Assembly (NCBI GenBank): GCA_002869685.1
Contig: PKUE01000089.1
Span: 1-43,533, forward strand
Reading direction: 5' to 3'
DNA from: Desulfuromonas sp.
Lineage (GTDB): Bacteria; Desulfobacterota; Desulfuromonadia; Desulfuromonadales; Desulfuromonadaceae
DNA: 43,533 bases
This document shows positions 1 through 8,551 of this stretch, in pieces. Position 1 is the first letter of the stretch. The number at the start of each line of letters is the position of its first letter. The position numbers and the translations under genes are program-made. Below the pieces are notes generated by a model that saw only the letters and a list, made by a program, of their open reading frames with translations, was not told where the DNA came from and ran no database searches.

Positions 1-185
1 CTGTCCACTGCCGTTACCTGCCAGCCGTGCTGCTGCAGGTAGACGGCATTGCGTCCACGGCCACAGGCAATATCCAGCGCTGTGCCTGTTTCAGGCAGCA
101 GCGGCATCATCTTGAGCAGCCAGCTATCCGCCTGCAACGGCCGCTCCTGGCGTTCCTTCCAGCGTTGATCCCAATCCGAGGTCAT
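1..185 (-). CDS. Class I SAM-dependent methyltransferase, N-terminal part (runs off the window)
   Basis: Only the first 61 or so codons lie in the window; the gene continues beyond position 1. The visible protein starts MTSDWDQRWKERQERPLQ and carries a motif I glycine-rich loop (ALDIACGRGRNAVYL) followed by a VTAVD acidic motif II, the S-adenosylmethionine binding core of Rossmann-fold methyltransferases. The short N-terminal arm before motif I resembles TehB/UbiE-like small-molecule methyltransferases, but substrate cannot be told from this fragment. The ATG overlaps the stop of the upstream DUF2721 gene by one base (TAATG), so the two are very probably translationally coupled and share a transcript. 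Confidence 0.85.
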   Translation of the reverse strand, partial: MTSDWDQRWKERQERPLQADSWLLKMMPLLPETGTALDIACGRGRNAVYLQQHGWQVTAVD

Positions 186-649
186 TACAAACTTCCCAGT
201 GATGAAGGTGGCCGTTGTTCCGGCTGTGGATGAGAAGTGCCGTTGGGGTTGGCCGGACGGGGCGATTCGAGATCTTTAAGTTGCAAGTCCAGGGCATGCA
301 CCGAAATCTGGATTTCATACACCGACAGTCCGAGGGAGATCATCAATAGCACCAGACTCAGGGCGAAAACAACTTCTCCGGGCAAGATGAGTTCAAAATA
401 AAACAGCAACATGGCCAGTACACACAGAAACAGGCTGGCAATGCCCATGGTCTGCATGGTGCGGATGAGCAACACCCGCTTGCGCAGGTTTTTCAGCTGG
501 CCAAATAACACATGGTCATGATTGTCGCGCCATTCGGCATACAGACTGCGGATCAGCGCCGCCAGGGTCAGAAAACGGTTGGTGTAGGCCAGCAATAGCA
601 GCGAGATCGCCGGAAACAGCAGGGCCGGGGTGGTCAGAGTGATTTCCAT
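185..649 (-). CDS. DUF2721 family small membrane protein
   Basis: A 154-residue protein with a hydrophobic N-terminal segment (about residues 5-25), a charged cytoplasmic-looking stretch rich in Arg/Lys (NLRKRVLLIRTMQ), then two closely spaced hydrophobic segments (about residues 65-105) and a polar, proline-rich tail. The opening TLTTPALLFPAISLLLLAY and the layout match the DUF2721 family, whose function is unknown. The chosen ATG has a GGAG Shine-Dalgarno sequence about 12 bases upstream; an in-frame upstream extension to 703 lacks one. It is the first gene of a two-gene unit with the methyltransferase (TAATG overlap). Family assignment is good; role is unknown. Confidence 0.75.
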   Translation of the reverse strand: MEITLTTPALLFPAISLLLLAYTNRFLTLAALIRSLYAEWRDNHDHVLFGQLKNLRKRVLLIRTMQTMGIASLFLCVLAMLLFYFELILPGEVVFALSLVLLMISLGLSVYEIQISVHALDLQLKDLESPRPANPNGTSHPQPEQRPPSSLGSL

Positions 650-715
650 ATTGGATCGTATCTCCTTCTGTGAGCCTTTTGTGAAAAGTCTCGTGGAGCC
701 CATGGATGGGTGACC

Positions 716-751
716 AAAATAATCCGATTCGTTTACAAATCAGACTATTTT
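716..751. repeat. Imperfect inverted repeat, AT-rich hairpin
   Basis: Two 14-base arms (716-729 and 738-751) are complementary with two mismatches around an 8-base loop. It lies in the gap between DUF2721 and the EVE gene, both on the minus strand. It is followed by no clear T-tract and is not an obvious terminator. It could be a dispersed intergenic element or a regulator site for the DUF2721 promoter; only the symmetry is seen. Confidence 0.45.
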
Positions 752-790
752 GTGAGCTTTTGGATACGACACTTTTCAAAAGCGTGTTTG

Positions 791-814
791 TAAAAAGCCA
801 AAGACGGCTTTTTA
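791..814 (-). terminator. Rho-independent terminator overlapping the EVE gene stop codon
   Basis: A perfect 9-bp stem, TAAAAAGCC (791-799) with GGCTTTTTA (806-814), encloses a 6-base loop. Read on the minus strand the second arm gives a T-rich end. The stop codon of the EVE gene (812-814) is part of the stem. Confidence 0.65.
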
Positions 815-1285
815 CAATAAACTCATCTCTTCCAAACCAAGAATAAAGTCCCAATGCTCTTTGCTCACCGGCGTGATCGACAGGCGATTGCCTTTACGCA
901 GGATCTGCATGCCCTCAAGTTGCGGATATTCTTTGAGCTCCTTGAGGGGAATCACCCGTTTGAAATGGCGCACATAGCGGACATCGACCATAAACCAGCG
1001 TGGCTTGTCGCCATCGCTTTTAGCGTCAAAGTATTTGCTGCTCGGGTCAAAGGCGGTGAAGTCGGGATAGCCCTCCTTGACCACTTCCATGATGCCGACG
1101 ATGCCCGGCTCAGCACAGTTGGAGTGGTAGAAGAATGCCAGGTCGCCGATTTTCATGTCATCACGCATCATGTTGCGCGCCTGGTAGTTGCGCACGCCAT
1201 CCCAATGCTCGGTCTGCTGCGGCATCTGTTGCAGTGCGTCAATGCTGAATGCTTCCGGTTCCGATTTCATCAACCAGTAATTCAT
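812..1285 (-). CDS. EVE domain-containing protein
   Basis: A 157-residue protein beginning MNYWLMKSEPEAFSI, the hallmark opening of the EVE (PUA-like) family related to human thymocyte nuclear protein 1. Further family landmarks are WDGVRNYQARNMMRD, GDLAFFYHSN and the GIVGIMEV strand. EVE domains are pocketed beta-barrels thought to bind modified bases in DNA or RNA; the natural ligand here is unknown. The start at 1285 has a GGAGA Shine-Dalgarno 6-7 bases upstream; an in-frame extension to 1333 has none. The protein is a stand-alone single domain of normal family length, not fused to a restriction nuclease. It is divergent from slyX, with 136 bp between them. Confidence 0.9.
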   Translation of the reverse strand: MNYWLMKSEPEAFSIDALQQMPQQTEHWDGVRNYQARNMMRDDMKIGDLAFFYHSNCAEPGIVGIMEVVKEGYPDFTAFDPSSKYFDAKSDGDKPRWFMVDVRYVRHFKRVIPLKELKEYPQLEGMQILRKGNRLSITPVSKEHWDFILGLEEMSLL

Positions 1286-1421
1286 GCCGTCTCCTGTCTT
1301 GTATTCCCGTAAATAAACGTTCATGGCTGTCAATGACCAAGTATTTCCGCTATCATAGCAGTAATTGTTTTTATCACCAACTCAACGTAGCACTGTGGTG
1401 TTCACGCAGAGAGGAAGCCTC

Positions 1422-1631
1422 ATGGAAGATCGTATCAATGATCTGGAAAGCCGCATTGCTTTTCAGGAACACACCATTCAGGAATTGCAAGATCTTGTCG
1501 CCACCCATCAGAAGCAGCTTTACGATATGGAGGAGGCTATGAAGGTGATGGCACGGCGTATCAGCCAGATGTCCACGGCGTCATCCGGGACAGGAGTCGG
1601 CAGTGAAGAGGAGCGACCTCCCCATTATTGA
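1422..1631 (+). CDS. slyX: SlyX family coiled-coil protein
   Basis: A 69-residue protein starting MEDRINDLESRIAFQEHTIQ. Residues 1-50 form an uninterrupted heptad pattern (I/L at a and d positions) typical of SlyX, followed by a short polar tail ending ERPPHY; SlyX proteins commonly end in a proline-histidine-tyrosine motif of this kind. Function in the family is not established. The ATG at 1422 has a GAGGAAG Shine-Dalgarno; a longer in-frame start at 1365 is not supported by one. It precedes the patatin gene by about 100 bp on the same strand and may be co-transcribed. Confidence 0.88.
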   Translation: MEDRINDLESRIAFQEHTIQELQDLVATHQKQLYDMEEAMKVMARRISQMSTASSGTGVGSEEERPPHY

Positions 1632-1728
1632 CCGACAGCTGTTAGCCGACTTGTTGGCCGATGGAACCCTCTTCGTATTTCAGTGCCTCCGTGGTCTATG
1701 AACGCAGGAGATATCCGGGAGAAATGTC

Positions 1729-2661
1729 ATGACCAAACAACATATGCCTAAAATCGGACTAGCTCTGGGCAGTGGTTCCGCTCGTGGTTGGAGCCATATC
1801 GGCGTGATTAAAGCGCTGGCGGAGATCGGTATTGAGCCGGATATCATCAGTGGCTGTTCGATCGGCAGTGTGGTTGGCGCCGCTTATGTCAGCGGACGAT
1901 TGGATGTGTTTGAACGCTGGGTTCGTTCGTTGACAAAAATGGATGTCGCGCGTTTTTTCGAACTGGATTTTTCGCTGAGCGGGTTTGTCGATATCGAACG
2001 TTTGCAGGGGTTCTTTGATGACTACGTGATGGATGGTCAGACGCAGATTGAGTCTTTGGATAAAACCTTTGCCGCTGTCGCGACGGATCTGGAAAATGGC
2101 CGGGAAATCTGGTTTACCGAAGGATCGATCAAAGAGGCGATCTGGGCTTCCATCGCCTTGCCGGGGATTTTCCCCCCGGTGCGCCATCAGAATCGTTGGC
2201 TGGTGGATGGCGGTCTGGTCAATCCGGTTCCGGTCTCCATCTGCCGGGCGCTGGGCGCTGAAGTGGTGATTGCCGTCAACTTGAATGGTGACATTGTCGG
2301 CAAGCATTTTACCCATATTGAGCCGGAAAAAGAGATCGAAACAGCGATAGAGGAACGCAGCATTACAGCCAACATTGGCAAAACTCTGCGGGATTATTCT
2401 TCGGCATTATTTCCAAGCAAAGATAAAGAACAAAACCCTAAACCGCCAGGGATCTTTGAAGCTCTGGCCGGATCAATCAACATCACCCAAGACCGGATTA
2501 CCCGCAGTCGCATGGCTGGAGATCCTCCCGATTTTCTTCTGACACCGAAATTGTCCAAGATCGGGCTGTTGGAGTTTTACCGTGCCGAGGAAGCGATCCG
2601 GGAAGGGGAAGCGTGCGTGATGCGCCTTGCTGATCAATTGCAAAACTTTCTGTCGTCCTGA
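1729..2661 (+). CDS. Patatin-like phospholipase, RssA/NTE type
   Basis: A 310-residue protein with all patatin landmarks: the oxyanion-hole loop GSGSARGWSHIG near residue 15, the nucleophile elbow GCSIGS near residue 42 (GxSxG) and the catalytic Asp in the VDGG motif near residue 165. These Ser/Asp dyad hydrolases cleave acyl esters of phospholipids or lysophospholipids; bacterial RssA/YchK-type members are cytoplasmic or membrane-associated with unknown natural substrates. There is no signal peptide. The C-terminal motif SKIGLLEFYRAEEAIREG is typical of this subgroup. A GGGAGA Shine-Dalgarno lies 6 bases before the ATG. Length is normal. Confidence 0.92.
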   Translation: MTKQHMPKIGLALGSGSARGWSHIGVIKALAEIGIEPDIISGCSIGSVVGAAYVSGRLDVFERWVRSLTKMDVARFFELDFSLSGFVDIERLQGFFDDYVMDGQTQIESLDKTFAAVATDLENGREIWFTEGSIKEAIWASIALPGIFPPVRHQNRWLVDGGLVNPVPVSICRALGAEVVIAVNLNGDIVGKHFTHIEPEKEIETAIEERSITANIGKTLRDYSSALFPSKDKEQNPKPPGIFEALAGSINITQDRITRSRMAGDPPDFLLTPKLSKIGLLEFYRAEEAIREGEACVMRLADQLQNFLSS

Positions 2662-2667
2662 TTTCCC

Positions 2668-2697
2668 TTTACACCCTTTCTCCAATGTCTTTATAAT
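2668..2697 (+). promoter_or_regulatory. Predicted sigma70 promoter of the chemoreceptor gene
   Basis: TTTACA (2668-2673), an 18-base spacer and a perfect TATAAT (2692-2697), beginning 7 bases after the patatin stop and 95 bases before the chemoreceptor start. No sigma28-type flagellar promoter was seen. Confidence 0.5.
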
Positions 2698-2791
2698 TAA
2701 CGCCGTTTGTGTCAAATTAAAAACGGTTTTATGCTTTATTGTGTCTAATTTTTCTTGTCTGTTGTGTTAGTGCGTGAAAGGTAGGTAGGAA

Positions 2792-4444
2792 ATGTCTCAG
2801 GCGACAACGGGCGCAAAGACGCGCTCATCGATCGGGATCCGCACGGTTTTGCTGGGTCTTGTCGGGCTGGCAGTGTTGACAGCCATGGGTATCAGTACCA
2901 TGTCCTTATGCTTTCTGGCGAATCAGGAGAAGGACGCTCCAGTGATCAACATTGCCGGACGGCAGCGCATGTTGAGCCAGAAAATGAGTAAAGAATCGCT
3001 GATGGTTGCCCGCTCCACCAATGCACAAGAGGCGCGGAAAAATCTATCGGCAACGCAATCTCTCTTTGACCAATCCTTAAACGCTTTGATTGCCGGAAAT
3101 TCGGAAATGGGCTTACCGGCAACGCCTGCTGGACCGACACGCGATCAATTACTTCATGTTAAAAGTCTGTGGCGCGATTTTTCGCCGCAGATCACTTCCA
3201 TCATTGATGCATCAGTCGATAGTACCGAGTTTCACAGTGCTCTGGAACATATTCTGGCGAACAACGTCACTCTGCTTAAGGAAATGAATAAAGCGGTCCA
3301 GATGTTTGAGCAGGATGCACGCGACAAGGTGCGATTGCTCGAATTGATCCTTTACAGTGGTATTGGCGTGGCGCTGGTCGTATTTGTGGTCTGTTGGATT
3401 GTCCTCAGTGGTCTGATCCTGCGACCGATTCAACGTTTGATCACCATGATCAAAGCTCTCGAACAGGGGGATCTCGGCCAGCGACTGCGGATGCAACGTG
3501 GCGATGAAATCGGTCAGATGGCACAGGTGATGGATGATTTCGCCGACAATCTCCAGCACGAAATTCTCAGCGCGTTTGAGCATCTTGCTCAGGGTGATTT
3601 TACCTTTGAGGCGCAGGGATTGATTCGGGAGCCGTTGGCTCGGGCCAACGCTGCCCTGAATGACAGTATGGGACAGGTTCATCTAGCGGCTGAACAGATC
3701 GCCTCGGGCTCCGAGCAGATTTCCGATACCAGTCAGACCCTTTCTCAAGCGGCAACGGAGCAGGCCAGCTCCCTGGAGGAGATCACCAGTTCCATGGTGG
3801 AAATGGGGTCACGTACCAAACACAATGCCGACAATGCCGTTCAGGTAAATCAGCTGGCCGAACAGGCGCGTGATGTCGCCGGGCATGGCAACAAGCAAAT
3901 GCAGGATATGGTCGCGGCCATGGCCGAGATCAATCAGTCCGCACAGGATATTTCACGGATTATCAAAGTTATTGACGAGATTGCCTTTCAGACCAATCTG
4001 CTGGCACTGAATGCCGCTGTCGAAGCGGCCCGGGCCGGGCAACATGGCAAGGGCTTTGCGGTTGTTGCCGAAGAGGTTCGTAACCTGGCTGCACGCAGTG
4101 CCAAAGCCGCCAGTGAGACCGCGTCGTTGATTGAGGGAGCGGTGGTCAAAGCGGGGAACGGGACACAAATCGCCGAAAGTACGGCTGGAGCGTTGGCTGA
4201 AATTGTTCAAAGCATCAGCAAGGTTACGGATCTGGTCGGAGAAATTGCGTCGTCGTCGGATGAACAGGCGCAGGGGATTTCTCAAGTCAGCATCGGTCTG
4301 GGCCAGATCGATGCCGTCACCCAGCAGAATACCTCCAACGCCATCCAGTGTGCGGCAACTGGCGAACAATTGGCCGCCCAGTCCGCTCAGATGCAGGAGA
4401 TGCTGGATCGTTTCACCCTCAACACCCGCTTGCTCGGCGCGTAA
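2792..4444 (+). CDS. Methyl-accepting chemotaxis protein with PilJ-type sensor
   Basis: A 550-residue transmembrane chemoreceptor. Transmembrane helix 1 spans about residues 17-43. The periplasmic sensor (about 45-183) opens with [20 protein letters not shown], the motif of the PilJ/NarX-type four-helix sensor. Transmembrane helix 2 (about 184-210) is followed by a HAMP domain (about 210-262) and the kinase-control hairpin, with the conserved tip [20 protein letters not shown] at residues 394-413. This tip binds CheA/CheW. No C-terminal NWETF-like CheR/CheB tether is present. The ligand is unknown; the sensor suggests a small anion or a surface/pilus signal. It has its own promoter and a strong terminator. 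AGGTAGGTAGGAA provides the ribosome binding site. Confidence 0.95.
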   Translation: MSQATTGAKTRSSIGIRTVLLGLVGLAVLTAMGISTMSLCFLANQEKDAPVINIAGRQRMLSQKMSKESLMVARSTNAQEARKNLSATQSLFDQSLNALIAGNSEMGLPATPAGPTRDQLLHVKSLWRDFSPQITSIIDASVDSTEFHSALEHILANNVTLLKEMNKAVQMFEQDARDKVRLLELILYSGIGVALVVFVVCWIVLSGLILRPIQRLITMIKALEQGDLGQRLRMQRGDEIGQMAQVMDDFADNLQHEILSAFEHLAQGDFTFEAQGLIREPLARANAALNDSMGQVHLAAEQIASGSEQISDTSQTLSQAATEQASSLEEITSSMVEMGSRTKHNADNAVQVNQLAEQARDVAGHGNKQMQDMVAAMAEINQSAQDISRIIKVIDEIAFQTNLLALNAAVEAARAGQHGKGFAVVAEEVRNLAARSAKAASETASLIEGAVVKAGNGTQIAESTAGALAEIVQSISKVTDLVGEIASSSDEQAQGISQVSIGLGQIDAVTQQNTSNAIQCAATGEQLAAQSAQMQEMLDRFTLNTRLLGA

Positions 4445-4471
4445 TTATTTTTACCAGCCAAGGTTCGTTTG

Positions 4472-4508
4472 CCGCCGAAACCCATTTATGTGGTTTCGGC
4501 GGTTTTTT
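4472..4508 (+). terminator. Rho-independent terminator after the chemoreceptor gene
   Basis: Perfect 11-bp GC-rich stem, CCGCCGAAACC (4472-4482) with GGTTTCGGCGG (4492-4502), 9-base loop, then TTTTTT. Confidence 0.9.
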
Positions 4509-4615
4509 GTCTAGAGTTTTGTAAAAATAAAGGGTTATGTCGATCCGGCGTTTGTTTTTCTCCCCATGTTGTTCTACACTTGTCGCATATTGTTGCGTAT
4601 AAACAGGGGAGCACC

Positions 4616-5929
4616 ATGACAGTTAAAACGGTTGTGACAAAATGGCAGCGGTGGTTAACCACGGATTTGTGGGCTGATGATGGCAAGCAGGGGTGCTATG
4701 ACATTCTGCGAGTGCTGGCAGCGGCTCTGATCGGTTTCCGGCGGCGTAACTGCGTTCAACATGCTGCGGCCCTGACCTTCAATACCCTGTTGGCCCTCAT
4801 TCCGCTGCTGGCCATCATGTTTGCTCTGCTGAAAGGCCTTGGGGTCCATAATACGATTGAGCCGCTGTTGCTCAATCAACTGTCGGTGGGCTCTGAAGAG
4901 GTGGTCAGCAATATCATCACCTACATCAACAACACCAATGTCGGTCGGCTGGGTTCAGTTGGTCTGGTGATGTTGGTGTTTACCGTTCTGGCTCTGCTGT
5001 CCAATATCGAAAAATCGTTCAATGACCTGTGGCAGGTGGAGGAAACCCGCTCGCTGTTTCGCCGCTTTGCCGATTACTTCTCGGTTGTAACGCTCGGACC
5101 ACTGTTTGTTCTGGCCGCGGTGTCCATGAATACCTCGATTCGCAGCCAGCATGTGGTGCAGTGGCTGTTGAGCAAGCCGGTGTTTGGCGATGCCCTGCTG
5201 ATGTTGTTTGAAGTGTTACCGTTCTTCGCCATCTGGGCGGCGTTTATTTTTCTCTACATGTTTGTCCCCAACACCAAGGTGCGACTGGTGTCGGCCCTGA
5301 TTGGCGGTATCAGTGCCGGTAGTTTGTGGCTGCTGACCCAATGGGCCTATATCAATTTTCAGTATGGCGTTGGCAAGTACAATGCGATTTACGGGACCAT
5401 GGCGGCTTTGCCGATCTTCATGATCTGGTTGTATGTGTCGTGGATGATTACCCTGTTGGGCGTCGAGTTATGCTGGGCTTTTCAATCCCGGTGTCATATC
5501 AGTCGGTTATTGGGTAAACAAAGGCGCGACGACGAGTGGGAGCCTATGCATGTGCTGGAACTGCTCCTGTTGATCTACAACCGTTTTCAGCGGGGACAAT
5601 CTCCCTGGCCGATGGAGGCCTTGATTGAAGCTGCCTCGATGCCGCCGGCGTTGGCGCGGCTGGCGTTAGAACGGCTGAAACGGTGCAAGGTCGTGGTTAT
5701 CGCCGATGATGACAGTCGGGACGATTTGGTTGTTGTCCCCCAGAAATCAGCAGACAGTATTGAATTGGCCCAACTGCTGGAGCCGCAGGTCGCCGAGACT
5801 CTGGACCCGGAAGTGCTGCAGGTGACCGGTCCCCTGAACCGTTCCTACCATGATTATTTGAGCGGGTTTGATTTGCTGCAACTGATCGCGCAGACAAATC
5901 TGGAAGAGTCACCTCATAACAACACCTGA
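4616..5929 (+). CDS. YihY/UPF0761 (BrkB-type) inner membrane protein with C-terminal winged-helix-like domain
   Basis: A 437-residue protein. Residues about 30-300 form the six-helix YihY/BrkB membrane domain, recognisable by AAALTFNTLLALIPLLAIM, the YGTMAALPIFMIWLYVSW segment and the terminal LLGVELCWAFQ. The cytoplasmic C-terminal part (about 310-437) resembles a small winged-helix domain (MHVLELLLLIYNRFQRGQSP) found in the long members of the family. The old name RNase BN for this family was a misassignment; transport or envelope roles are suspected but unproven. The ATG at 4616 follows AGGGGAGC; upstream in-frame codons fall in the preceding terminator and are rejected. The 3' end overlaps the convergent sirtuin gene by 16 bp. 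Confidence 0.9.
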   Translation: MTVKTVVTKWQRWLTTDLWADDGKQGCYDILRVLAAALIGFRRRNCVQHAAALTFNTLLALIPLLAIMFALLKGLGVHNTIEPLLLNQLSVGSEEVVSNIITYINNTNVGRLGSVGLVMLVFTVLALLSNIEKSFNDLWQVEETRSLFRRFADYFSVVTLGPLFVLAAVSMNTSIRSQHVVQWLLSKPVFGDALLMLFEVLPFFAIWAAFIFLYMFVPNTKVRLVSALIGGISAGSLWLLTQWAYINFQYGVGKYNAIYGTMAALPIFMIWLYVSWMITLLGVELCWAFQSRCHISRLLGKQRRDDEWEPMHVLELLLLIYNRFQRGQSPWPMEALIEAASMPPALARLALERLKRCKVVVIADDDSRDDLVVVPQKSADSIELAQLLEPQVAETLDPEVLQVTGPLNRSYHDYLSGFDLLQLIAQTNLEESPHNNT

Positions 5930-6738
5930 TCGATTGCCTGAAGACCCTCCAGCGCTCCCAGCGCAATACTGATATTGGGGGCGGAGATCTGGGCCTCGCG
6001 GGGATTGATGCGAATGGCGCGGGCCTGTGGTTTTTGCGCCAGGGTCTGGGTCAGGTGGCGTATCGTCGGGACTGCCGTCCCCGCGCCCATCTCGATAATA
6101 ACCAGGCGTTTGCCATTGTGACGCATGAGGAAATCGTTAAAGCGGTGCTCCTGAGCTTGCGTGCGATCACCAATCCAGGAATAGTCGCCAAACATGAGAA
6201 TGTTGGGCCGGGCGATGCCACCACAGTGGGGACAGCTCGGCAGGTGCTGGGCTCGCATGGTGGTAAAATCGACCGGTATCACCTCGGTGTTCTTCCAGAT
6301 TGCCCTGTGGCAGGGGCGTTGACATTGCAGATGGTGGATAGACCCGTGGACCTCAACGATCCGTTGTTCGTCGAATCCCGCTTTCTGAAACTGCCCATCG
6401 ACATTGGAGGTGACGACAAAGCTTTCGATCCCCAGGGCTTCAATCCATTTCTGCAGCAGGGCGAAGCCGTCATGGGGAACGGTGTCGCGATACAGGTTGG
6501 TGCGGTGGCCGTAAAACCCCCAACCGAATTCAGGATCACGGGCAAAGTGAACCGGGTTGGCCGCGTCGTAAAAATTGATACCGAGGTTTTTATACATGGG
6601 GTAGGCATTCCAGAACCCCTCATCACCGCGAAAGTCCGGTAGCCCCGAGTCCACCCCCATTCCGGCTCCACTGCTGATAACCAACGCTTCGGCTTGTTGC
6701 AAACATGCGACTGCTTCATCTAACGTCTGCTGAGACAT
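5914..6738 (-). CDS. Divergent SIR2-family NAD-dependent deacylase
   Basis: A 274-residue sirtuin. The NAD-binding motif GAGMGVDSGLPDFRG is at residues 24-38, the ribose-binding motif TSNVDGQF around 110-117 (usual form TQNID), and the catalytic His131 lies in EVHGSIHHLQC. A zinc site is formed by C139, C143 (spacing CxxxC rather than CxxC) and C169-xx-C172. The family removes acyl groups from lysine, or transfers ADP-ribose, using NAD+. The variant motifs place it outside the CobB class, so the acyl preference is uncertain. The ATG at 6738 has a strong AGGAGG ribosome binding site; an extension to 6879 would run through the upstream terminator. Its last 16 bases overlap the convergent YihY gene. 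Confidence 0.9.
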   Translation of the reverse strand: MSQQTLDEAVACLQQAEALVISSGAGMGVDSGLPDFRGDEGFWNAYPMYKNLGINFYDAANPVHFARDPEFGWGFYGHRTNLYRDTVPHDGFALLQKWIEALGIESFVVTSNVDGQFQKAGFDEQRIVEVHGSIHHLQCQRPCHRAIWKNTEVIPVDFTTMRAQHLPSCPHCGGIARPNILMFGDYSWIGDRTQAQEHRFNDFLMRHNGKRLVIIEMGAGTAVPTIRHLTQTLAQKPQARAIRINPREAQISAPNISIALGALEGLQAIDQVLL

Positions 6739-6862
6739 CTTTTCACCCCTCCTGAACGTGTTCCCGTTGCCAGTGTGATCATGCTCTTTTTTAACATAGA
6801 GACAACATCTGTCCAGAGCAAGGTGGAATTGGCGTTTGAGGTGTCGACACAGACTTGGACGC

Positions 6863-6901
6863 AAAAAAGCCTTCCGCAATGTTTTTGCGGAAGGCTTTTT
6901 T
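6863..6901 (-). terminator. Rho-independent terminator after the RhlE gene
   Basis: Perfect 17-bp inverted repeat (6863-6879 with 6885-6901) and 5-base loop, with A-run and T-run on opposite flanks. Read on the minus strand it ends in TTTTTT. It separates rhlE from the sirtuin gene. Confidence 0.92.
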
Positions 6902-6918
6902 GTTGGAAATGAAGAGAG

Positions 6919-8199
6919 TTAAACCGCTGCTTTAGCCGGTGTGGTGCGACGACCCGACCAGGACGGCTTTTGACCCTCATTGCTGTTACGGCTGGGGCGC
7001 CGGTTGCGCGGAGCGCTGTTTTTTACCTGGGGCGCCGGTCTTGCCGTGGGCTTATTGATCGTGCTGATTTCGTAGCCGGGAATCACTTCCTGGGCGATCG
7101 GACGTTTCAGCAAACGTTCAATGTCGCGAAGCTGTTTTTTCTCTTCACTGCTGACCAGTGAAATTGCCTTGCCTTCACGTCCGGCGCGGCCGGTACGGCC
7201 AATGCGGTGAACATAATCTTCCGGGACATCCGGCAACTCATAATTCACGACGTGGGGCAGTTGATCGATATCAAGACCGCGGGCGGCGATATCCGTGGCC
7301 ACCAGCACCCGAGCTCGGCCAGATTTGAAATCAGCCAGGGCTTTGGTGCGCGCACCTTGGGTTTTGTTGCCATGAATCGCGGTGGATTTAAGGCCATCTT
7401 TTTCCAGTTGCTGGGCGAGACGATTGGCGCCCCGCTTGGTCCGGGTAAAAACCAACACCTGTTGCCAGTTCTGCGAGCCGATCATATGGGAAAGCAGCTC
7501 CCGCTTGCGACTCTTTTCAATCAAGTGAACCGTTTGTTCCACTTGTTCGGAAGCCGTGTTGCGGCGGGCAACTTCAATCAGGGTCGGAGCGACCAGCAGT
7601 GAATCGGCCAGACGTTTGATATCGTCAGAAAACGTTGCTGAAAACAGCAGGTTTTGGCGCTTCTTCGGCAGCAGGGCGAGAATCTTGCGAATGTCGCGGA
7701 TAAAACCCATATCGAGCATGCGGTCCGCTTCATCGAGAACGAGAATTTCCACTTGTGACAGATCCAGGGTCTTCTGGTTGACGTGATCCAGCAGACGGCC
7801 GGGAGTTGCCACCAGAATGTCAACGCCCTTACGCAACGCTGAAATCTGCGGATTGATTTTTACCCCACCAAAAATGATGGTGGAACGCAAGGGTAGAAAC
7901 TTGCCATAACAGGCGACACTGTCGCCAACTTGAGCGGCCAACTCCCGTGTCGGGGTCAGAACAAGGGCACGTACCGGGCGGCGTCCCTGACCGAGTTCAA
8001 CTGCGTTGAGACGTTGCAGTAGCGGCAGAGTGAAACCCGCGGTTTTTCCTGTACCTGTCTGGGCGGCGGCAAGAATGTCTCCACCTTTGAGAACTGCGGG
8101 AATGGCTTGGGCTTGAATGGGGGTGGGCTCGCTGTAACCTTGCTCGGAAACAGCACGTAACAGTTCGGCCGACAGGCCGAGGTCGTTAAACTTCGTCAA
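6919..8199 (-). CDS. rhlE: DEAD-box ATP-dependent RNA helicase, RhlE type
   Basis: A 426-residue helicase. In order: Q-motif (F4, then [11 protein letters not shown]), Walker A AQTGTGKT (residues 46-53), [20 protein letters not shown] box at 156-159, SAT at 187-189, ARGLDID and HRIGRTGR (motif VI), then a basic Arg/Lys/Pro-rich tail typical of RhlE. It unwinds short RNA duplexes in ribosome maturation and RNA decay. Start choice: TTG at 8199 has TTGGAG 9 bases upstream and gives the family-typical opening [14 protein letters not shown] at 8235 is possible but has no ribosome binding site and adds 12 atypical residues. The tail has low complexity but the reading frame is intact. Confidence 0.93.
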   Translation of the reverse strand: MTKFNDLGLSAELLRAVSEQGYSEPTPIQAQAIPAVLKGGDILAAAQTGTGKTAGFTLPLLQRLNAVELGQGRRPVRALVLTPTRELAAQVGDSVACYGKFLPLRSTIIFGGVKINPQISALRKGVDILVATPGRLLDHVNQKTLDLSQVEILVLDEADRMLDMGFIRDIRKILALLPKKRQNLLFSATFSDDIKRLADSLLVAPTLIEVARRNTASEQVEQTVHLIEKSRKRELLSHMIGSQNWQQVLVFTRTKRGANRLAQQLEKDGLKSTAIHGNKTQGARTKALADFKSGRARVLVATDIAARGLDIDQLPHVVNYELPDVPEDYVHRIGRTGRAGREGKAISLVSSEEKKQLRDIERLLKRPIAQEVIPGYEISTINKPTARPAPQVKNSAPRNRRPSRNSNEGQKPSWSGRRTTPAKAAV

Positions 8200-8551
8200 A
8201 AAATTGTACTCCAAAATGGTAACCAGCCTATCCACGGCATTGCCGAGGAACGGTCTATGAGGCGGGAGACGCTGTAACTAGGTGTCAGGGGACTGTCGCA
8301 AATAAGAAACTACCGAGGACACAACAGGTGCCGACCGATGGGCACCAAGAATGTGTCACTCTAACAGGCTACAATGAAATTGTCTAATACTATTTTTGAT
8401 GTGCGGTTATTACAGATCTGTACTTTGGTCAGGGTCTGATGAATTGTCACCGGGGTGAGGAATTATTTGACGCGTATATTGAATTCTGAATATGATGTAT
8501 TACTATTGAAAACGCTGTTTTAAAATAGCCCTTATTGTGGAGGAAGAGACG
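8200..8551. other. 352-bp gap between the divergent rhlE and crotonase genes
   Basis: No open reading frame of merit. It contains a 6-bp GGTGCC/GGCACC hairpin near 8327-8347 and the predicted crotonase promoter at 8467-8496. The rhlE side leaves a long, AT-poor 5' region with no promoter that I can assign with confidence. Confidence 0.5.
8467..8496 (+). promoter_or_regulatory. Predicted sigma70 promoter of the crotonase gene
   Basis: TTGACG (8467-8472), an 18-base spacer and TATGAT (8491-8496), about 55 bases before the start codon. Both boxes match consensus at five of six positions. Confidence 0.55.

Noticed and set aside
854-1312. Plus-strand open frame antisense to the EVE gene
   Set aside because: The EVE protein on the minus strand has diagnostic motifs; the opposite frame has none.
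1602-1700. Possible 32-codon peptide starting at GTG 1602 that overlaps the slyX end
   Set aside because: No ribosome binding site, no recognisable sequence and only chance length; probably an intergenic remnant.
6034-6642. 202-codon plus-strand frame antisense to the sirtuin gene
   Set aside because: Shadow frame; the sirtuin motifs on the other strand are unambiguous.
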